10,377 bases of DNA from Hondaea fermentalgiana (lineage: Eukaryota; Sar; Bigyra; Thraustochytrida; Thraustochytriidae), in NCBI GenBank assembly GCA_014084085.1, contig NPFB01000237.1, positions 18,965-29,341 on the forward strand, in the 5' to 3' direction. Positions 5,793 to 10,377 of the stretch are shown one piece after another (the stretch's first letter is position 1; every line of letters begins with the position of its first letter). The translations under genes were made by a program, and so were the position numbers. The notes beneath the pieces are model-generated. The model saw only the letters and a program-made list of their open reading frames with translations, was not told where the DNA came from and did not search any database.

Positions 5793-6752
5793 ATGAGCGG
5801 GCACGAGCTGGCCGCGCCGGTGCGCGTGTGGTCCCGCGCAGGGCTGGGCACGACGGTGCTGTACAAGGGACTGGGAAAGCGCAGGGCGCTCCTGTTCGAC
5901 GCGGGGCGCTTCGGGAGCGCCGAGGCCGCGGGCGGCGTCGGCAGTGCCGGGCACGTCTTCATCTCGCACGGCCACGCGGACCACTGCGCGGCCGCATTTC
6001 TTCTGGCGAGGACGCGGGCCATGCAATCGAGGCAGGAGACGCGCGTCTACATGCCTGCGGAGGCTGTGGAGGATTTTCGCAGCGCAGGGCGAGCGATGCA
6101 AGCCCTCGACGGAGGAGATGTCGACGACAACACCCAGGACCCCTTCAATATGAAGATCGCAGGCGTCAAGCCCGGCGACAGCGTTGAATTGAACGGGAAT
6201 ACGCGCGTCGCAGTCCTTGCAACCGAGCACCGTGTGCCTTCTGTAGGGTATGCGGTCATCAATACCAAAAAGGAGTTACGTCCGGAACTTGCGGAGCTCT
6301 CCGTCGCGGAAAAGCGCACTCGCTTCAAGACCTCGCCACCAAAGCCTGAGGACTACGTCATGCACGAGATTGTCGACTTTGCTTACACGGGCGACACGGT
6401 CGCTGCTGCTCTGGAACGGGACCCTGAATCTCCCTTTCTTCGTGCGAAGACGCTCTGCATGGAGGTGACCTTCTTCGATGGCGACATTTCCAAGGCCGAA
6501 GACCACGGCCATATTCATGTTGACCAACTTGCAGCGCTCGGCCATCGAGGCTTGTTTGATCGCGTCAATACGCTTCTTCTCATGCACTTTTCTGCGCGCT
6601 ACAGCCCGAAATCTATTGCTTCAATGCTTTTAGAGAAAATGCCGCCCCGACTTCACGACAAAATACAACCATCCTTTGACCTTGGTCCGGGAGAAGATGA
6701 GGCGTTGTGGGCTGCTGCGCGGCAAGAGCATGCCCAGAAGGCCACGACCTAA
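5793..6752 (+). CDS. Short-form tRNase Z (RNase Z, metallo-beta-lactamase fold, 319 aa)
   Basis: This enzyme cuts the 3' trailer from precursor tRNAs so that CCA can be added. The zinc-binding signature HGHADH is at residues 59-64, preceded by VFIS as in the family. The other metal ligands and family motifs follow in order: H146 (TEHRVPS), D201 (YTGDT), the H-x-H pair H240/H242 (GHIHVDQ), and H265 in LLMHFSARY. The order, spacing and length match short tRNase Z proteins of the ELAC1/plant TRZ1 type. The roughly 800-residue long form with a degenerate N-terminal half is not present. I chose ATG 5793 because homology begins just after it and its context is good; the frame is open back to an ATG at 5388, but that part runs antisense to the WD40 gene and has no homology. 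No targeting peptide is evident, so a cytosolic or nuclear location is most likely. All metal ligands appear intact. Confidence 0.93.
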   Translation: MSGHELAAPVRVWSRAGLGTTVLYKGLGKRRALLFDAGRFGSAEAAGGVGSAGHVFISHGHADHCAAAFLLARTRAMQSRQETRVYMPAEAVEDFRSAGRAMQALDGGDVDDNTQDPFNMKIAGVKPGDSVELNGNTRVAVLATEHRVPSVGYAVINTKKELRPELAELSVAEKRTRFKTSPPKPEDYVMHEIVDFAYTGDTVAAALERDPESPFLRAKTLCMEVTFFDGDISKAEDHGHIHVDQLAALGHRGLFDRVNTLLLMHFSARYSPKSIASMLLEKMPPRLHDKIQPSFDLGPGEDEALWAAARQEHAQKATT

Positions 6753-6786
6753 TGGAAACTCTCGATGCAAAAATCCTATATGCGCG

Positions 6787-6802
6787 AGCACGTAGACGTG
6801 CT
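6787..6802 (+). other. Short perfect inverted repeat in the tRNase Z 3' flank
   Basis: AGCACGT and ACGTGCT are exact reverse complements separated by AG, 35 bp after the tRNase Z stop codon. A two-base loop is too tight for a good RNA hairpin. It may be a DNA-binding palindrome or chance. Confidence 0.4.
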
Positions 6803-7036
6803 TGAGCCTTGTGTCAGACCTTGATCCATGACTTTTGTGGCATTTCGCAGATGCTGACTTCTCGCGCTGCCTCGGCTGGATCGCATAAATACTGTCTTTG
6901 ATGTCTCTCTCTATGTGTCCTTTGTGTGTTCGCTGTTACAACTTTGCTTCACTGTCGAGAGCTCGCAACGGTGCATTGGTCTTTGAGCAAAAAATGAGCC
7001 ACATCAGCTCAAGCTCGAGTCGCAAAAGCTCTTCGC

Positions 7037-7074
7037 TATCATCATCATCATCGTCGTCGTCGTCGTCGTCGTCG
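7037..7074 (+). repeat. (ATC)n-(TCG)n compound trinucleotide microsatellite
   Basis: About five ATC/TCA units pass directly into about eight TCG units. The switch between two related trinucleotides suggests substitution followed by further slippage. In one plus-strand frame it encodes poly-Ser, but the surrounding frame shows no other sign of a gene. Confidence 0.9.
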
Positions 7075-7278
7075 CCATAATCGTCTCATCAATGATGATC
7101 TGCTTACTACCAGAGAAGAAGGCCAACAACTTGTCAACTTTTCCGGAGACAGCATTGGTGGAAAAAGTAGTAGTTCTATTTATCACTTCCGGATTCTCTC
7201 AAGCTCCAAGCGGCCATAATCTTTTTTGTGCAGATCCTCAAAGAATGGTGTAGGAACACTTCCAAATGTGTCCTATGG

Positions 7279-7647
7279 ATGCCCCCCTTACATGAGATGG
7301 CTGACAATGGCGACAACGGTGAGGAGAGAGAGAGAGAGAGAGTCCAGACTCTCAAAGGTGCTTGGCCGAACATGCGAGAGGCTCTGTTCGAGATTTTTGG
7401 AGTGCATGACTTTGATGGCAAGGTGAAAGCTGTTGCCACGCACGCGTACATTTTGGTGCACGGCGGCAGCAGCGCCAAGCCTAAACGCATCCACTCGATT
7501 GGCCACTATGCTTCCACCACCGCGTCGGCAGCTCAGCAAGGTAGGCCGTTTGAGGTTGTTCTCAACTACTGTGCAGCGGTTCGTACATTTGCGCGGCAGG
7601 CCTTCGGTGTCCTACGTTCCGTCATGAAGCTTTGGCCTAGACGGTGA
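7279..7647 (+). CDS. Doubtful hypothetical ORF (122 aa)
   Basis: The first in-frame ATG is at 7279 and the stop at 7645-7647. The residues after the start include an E-R repeat made by the GA microsatellite, then a stretch (WPNMREALFEIFGVHDFDG onward) of fairly ordinary composition without a recognisable domain. It sits in the 3' flanks of two convergent genes, is interrupted by nothing but has no homology I recognise, and an antisense frame is open across part of it (7176-7490). It could be a small lineage-specific gene, an exon, or a chance frame. I lean toward chance. Confidence 0.2.
   Translation: MPPLHEMADNGDNGEERERERVQTLKGAWPNMREALFEIFGVHDFDGKVKAVATHAYILVHGGSSAKPKRIHSIGHYASTTASAAQQGRPFEVVLNYCAAVRTFARQAFGVLRSVMKLWPRR
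7324..7342 (+). repeat. GA dinucleotide microsatellite
   Basis: About nine and a half GA units in tandem, in the region between the two convergent genes. Likely to vary in length between strains. Confidence 0.9.
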
Positions 7648-7767
7648 GTGAGCGAGCACTTGCTCACTTCTTGCCTTACTTGTACCACGTTGTCGTCATC
7701 AACGGCACAAGCATAGAAATAGTAGTAGTAACAAAAAGACAACTTGTCGCGATTTACTAGTTTAGAT

Positions 7768-10377
7768 TTAGAAGGCAAGGCTGTCCGTGGCGATGACCGA
7801 AGCCTGGACATCAATGAAGAGATCGCCCTGCTCGTTGTGGAACTGAAGGGCGTGCTTGTGCTGGGAGTGACCGCCCGACTGGTTGGAGCGGAGGGTAATG
7901 TAAAAGGGCTTGTCCTGCGGGACCGGGCGGTGCTGGACGATGCGCTGGATCGAGTTGGGGAGCGCAGCCTGGCCGAGCGTGCGGCGCACCCAGACGAGCA
8001 TGGCCTGGAAGGCCAGGTCGTTCACGAAGGGGTCATGGGCATCAGTGTCCGTGGCAAACTCGCCGCGAGCGGCGTCGGAGCCGGGGACAGCGCTGCACTT
8101 GGCCACAAGCTGGCTCTTGGTGCACGAGAGCACATCATCGATGCCGCGGAAGGCCGGGCCGTGGAAGAGGGTCTTGCCGTCGTAGACGGAGCCCTGGAGC
8201 GCCGGATCGGCGTCGAGCGAGGGCGGCTGCATGGTGGCGTTGGCCGGGGGCGCGCCCTGGTTGGAGAGCACGATGACGGCGCGGTAGGCCGGGACCAGCT
8301 TGCCGCTGGAAAAGGTCTTGAGCGTGGCCTGGACGTTGACGCGGCCCGAGGGCGCCGTCGACGGGGTGAGGGTCACCTCGCAGTTGACGTCGCCATCAAC
8401 AGTGACACCCTTGAAGAGCTGGGCGTCGTCAATGGCCCAGAGCGAGTAGCCGGGGAAGAGGCCGAGGCAGGTCTCCGCGAGCGAGCCAATGGCCAGCGTC
8501 ATGGGCAGCACGCGGCGGCCCTGAATGACGTGGTCCTCGAGGAAGGGGTTGGACTTGGCGGAAATCTTGCGGTGCAGGGTGATGGTGTCCGAGCCGACCT
8601 TCTTGGAAGGGGTGCGCCAGTTGCCGACGAGGATCTCAGCCGGCGAGGAGCCGAGCACGATGCGCGCCACGGTATCAGCGCCGCCCTCGCGGGGGATGAT
8701 CTGCACGCCCATCTCCTGGAACTGCTTCTTGAGCTGCGGCGTCACCATGCCACCGTCCCAGGGACCAAAGCAAATCGACTTGACCGAGACGTCCTTGGCG
8801 AGCTCGAGGCCCATCTTGTTAAGGGCCTCGTTGGCCATGGCGTAGTCAGACTGGCCGACGTTGCCGTGGAAGCCGGCGAGCGAGCTGAAGAGGACCATGT
8901 GCTTGAGGTTGGCGCGGTCGACGGCGGCGAGGAGGTTCTCGAGACCGGTAACCTTGGTGCCAAAGACGGCGTCGAACTCGTCGGGGAGCTTCTTCTCGAT
9001 GAGACGGTCGCGGAGCACGCCCGAGGCATGAACGATGCCCGAGACGCGGGCACCGAGCTGGGACTCGGCATCGCGCACGGCCTTGGCCACGTCGGCGGCA
9101 GAGTTCACGTCGCACGACGAGTAGATGGCCTTGCCGCCGAGCGCTTCAATCGCAGCAATAGAGCTGCGCACCTCGCGAGCGCCAAGAACAGAGCCCACAA
9201 GCTTGGTGACAGCGCGGGGCGTGGGCTTGGGGCCCTCGCCGGCGGTAAAGGCGCGCTTGAGCTCCTGGGTAGCAGCCTTTTGCACAGCCTTCTCGTCAGT
9301 GATGCCAGCGCACCACGCCGGTTCGCTCGCAGAGACCTTGCTGCGGCCAAGCAGAATGTACTTGCCGCCCGCGATCTGGCGCGTGATCTCCCGGATGCAA
9401 AGAGGCGTGATGCCGCGAGCACCGCCAGAAACGAGCAGCACGTCGTCCTTGGCGATCTGGCGCTGCGGGTTGCCGGTCTCGAGCTTGGCGGCACGGATCG
9501 TGCAGCGCTGCTGGTTCGCGCCAATGCCGACCTCGCGAATGCGAATGTCAGCGCACGCCATCTCGCGCACAATCGCCACGGCAGCATCCTCGGGGTGCAT
9601 GCCCTGAGCAATGTCCACGCCGCGGGAAAAGACGTCAGACTCGGACCACTCAAGGCCGATGGTCTTGCAGAGGCCAAAGATGGCACCACGCTGGGCACGC
9701 TTGAGCGCGTCAGAGGTGCCCTGCGAAGTGAATCCGAGGCGGCCGTCAAGGCGCGCCACACCGATGAAGGCCGGGCGGCCGCCAGCCACAGCGGTGCAGA
9801 GGGAAGCCTTGGCGAACTTGGCGCACATGAGCGTGAAGCCGAGGATCTCGGCGGGCTCGAAGCGCTCAGCCTGCTGCGAGATGAAGCCGCCGAGGGCGCC
9901 AAAGCGCTGCTCGGCCTCCTTGATGGCCTTCTCGGCGCTCTCCGCGGAAAGATCCTTGGCGAGCACGTGGCGGATGGCAGCGGCACCAGCGCGCTGTGCG
10001 AGCTGGAGACCCTCAAAGGTCAGGACAACGGCGCACGCACCGAGGACGCGGACCAGGGCGAGGGTGAGCTCGCTGCCGTCATCGACAACGAGAACCGGGC
10101 GGTTCTCGGGGCGCTCCAGGATGAGCTCGTCCGGGCGGCGGATGTCGACCACCTTGGCGTGCATCAGGGAAAGATCATCGCAGTCAGCGCCGTGGACCGA
10201 GTCAATCTTGACCGCAGGCGCGGCGCCAGCCGAGGCAGGAGCAGCGGCGGCAGGCGCCGGGGCAGAGCCACCAGCGATCTCAGCCTTCATGGCGTCGACG
10301 ACCTCACCAACAGTGCGAGTGCGGCTGAGGGCATCGACGTCCTTGGCCTCGACGTTGAGCATGGCCTGGACCTCGGA
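7768..10377 (-). CDS. PFA1: PUFA synthase subunit A (Pfa1/OrfA), C-terminal part: last ACP end, KR, DH
   Basis: This is the 3' end of a giant gene for an iterative polyketide-synthase-like enzyme that makes DHA and related fatty acids from malonyl-CoA in the cytosol. The 5' end lies beyond the right edge. Numbering residues from the Met at 10362: 1-30 is the end of the last acyl-carrier protein of the tandem array; its Ser attachment site lies outside the window. An Ala/Pro linker follows (31-50), then a Rossmann-like structural half (60-300). The catalytic ketoreductase has the NADPH motif SGGARGI (312-318) and active-site S493/S494, Y507 and N511. The dehydratase has H611-x3-G615-x4-P620 and D782-x3-Q786, a hot-dog fold of PKS type distinct from the FabA-like DH of subunit C. 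All listed catalytic residues are present. TAA stop at 7768-7770. In Schizochytrium the subunit A and B genes are divergent neighbours, so subunit B may lie further right. Confidence 0.97.
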   Translation of the reverse strand, partial: SEVQAMLNVEAKDVDALSRTRTVGEVVDAMKAEIAGGSAPAPAAAAPASAGAAPAVKIDSVHGADCDDLSLMHAKVVDIRRPDELILERPENRPVLVVDDGSELTLALVRVLGACAVVLTFEGLQLAQRAGAAAIRHVLAKDLSAESAEKAIKEAEQRFGALGGFISQQAERFEPAEILGFTLMCAKFAKASLCTAVAGGRPAFIGVARLDGRLGFTSQGTSDALKRAQRGAIFGLCKTIGLEWSESDVFSRGVDIAQGMHPEDAAVAIVREMACADIRIREVGIGANQQRCTIRAAKLETGNPQRQIAKDDVLLVSGGARGITPLCIREITRQIAGGKYILLGRSKVSASEPAWCAGITDEKAVQKAATQELKRAFTAGEGPKPTPRAVTKLVGSVLGAREVRSSIAAIEALGGKAIYSSCDVNSAADVAKAVRDAESQLGARVSGIVHASGVLRDRLIEKKLPDEFDAVFGTKVTGLENLLAAVDRANLKHMVLFSSLAGFHGNVGQSDYAMANEALNKMGLELAKDVSVKSICFGPWDGGMVTPQLKKQFQEMGVQIIPREGGADTVARIVLGSSPAEILVGNWRTPSKKVGSDTITLHRKISAKSNPFLEDHVIQGRRVLPMTLAIGSLAETCLGLFPGYSLWAIDDAQLFKGVTVDGDVNCEVTLTPSTAPSGRVNVQATLKTFSSGKLVPAYRAVIVLSNQGAPPANATMQPPSLDADPALQGSVYDGKTLFHGPAFRGIDDVLSCTKSQLVAKCSAVPGSDAARGEFATDTDAHDPFVNDLAFQAMLVWVRRTLGQAALPNSIQRIVQHRPVPQDKPFYITLRSNQSGGHSQHKHALQFHNEQGDLFIDVQASVIATDSLAF

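Larger units (their letters stand above)
6753..7767. other. Convergent intergenic region with microsatellites
   Basis: About 1 kb lies between the stop codons of tRNase Z (plus) and PUFA synthase subunit A (minus), so it must hold both 3' UTRs. It contains a short perfect stem (6787-6802), a trinucleotide microsatellite (7037-7074), a GA dinucleotide repeat (7324-7342) and one doubtful plus-strand open frame (7279-7647). GC content is clearly lower than in the flanking genes. No RNA gene is apparent. Confidence 0.7.

Noticed and set aside
6898..7080. Plus-strand open frame of 60 codons ending in poly-Ser
   Set aside because: The poly-Ser comes from the trinucleotide microsatellite and the rest has no recognisable features; it lies in the 3' flank of tRNase Z.
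7037..7342. Possible CRISPR-like or other array
   Set aside because: The repeats are simple tri- and dinucleotide microsatellites without spacers, in a eukaryotic genome.
9105..10016. Long minus-strand open frame (303 codons) inside the PUFA synthase gene
   Set aside because: It is an out-of-frame shadow with Ser/Ala/Arg-rich composition caused by the strong GC codon bias of the true frame.

Overview
The window reads as nuclear DNA of a thraustochytrid (Labyrinthulea, stramenopile; Schizochytrium/Aurantiochytrium-like). The decisive marker is the 3' third of a PUFA synthase subunit A gene (Pfa1/OrfA) on the minus strand at the right edge. Its tail of ACP, KR and DH domains is close in character to the known thraustochytrid enzyme. 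Eukaryotic features agree: long intronless GC-rich genes, a tRNA gene with an intron in the anticodon loop and a Pol III T-run, divergent gene pairs with short promoters, and Gln-rich and Ser-rich low-complexity stretches.

Layout from left to right. (1) 1-113: tRNA-Ser(CGA) with an intron of about 32 nt, followed by a T7 terminator. (2) 328-2326: a visibly lower-GC stretch without an intact gene. It is best explained as one heavily decayed piggyBac-type transposase. An acidic N-terminus, a candidate first catalytic Asp motif, a GT-type core motif and a C-terminal Cys-rich zinc-binding tail lie in order across stop codons and frame changes. (3) 2327-2739: a non-coding stretch holding two copies of a roughly 65-bp diverged direct repeat. 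(4) 2740-3885, minus: an unrecognised protein with four predicted membrane segments and a Gln-rich linker; a GCAA microsatellite abuts its start codon. (5) 3886-4492: a promoter/intergenic stretch with a 14-bp perfect palindrome. (6) 4493-5542, minus: a seven-bladed WD40 protein ending in a CaaX-like box. (7) 5793-6752, plus: short-form tRNase Z, divergent from the WD40 gene across about 250 bp. (8) 6753-7767: the region between convergent genes, with microsatellites and a doubtful ORF. (9) 7768-10377, minus: the C-terminal part of PUFA synthase subunit A, continuing beyond the window.

These genes do not form a functional operon. They are a housekeeping tRNA-processing gene, a WD40 scaffold, a membrane protein and a major lipid-synthesis megasynthase, beside a transposon relic. 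The tRNA gene and the tRNase Z gene belong to one pathway, but their co-occurrence is probably chance. I see no undescribed defence, CRISPR-like or secondary-metabolite system. The most informative non-standard items are the transposase relic, the WD40 protein with a possible prenylation signal, and the tRNA's U73 and intron.

Several of the longest open frames begin at GTG. In a eukaryotic nuclear gene I moved those starts to the first in-frame ATG: 3885 for the membrane protein and 5542 for the WD40 protein. For the tRNase Z I chose the downstream ATG at 5793.
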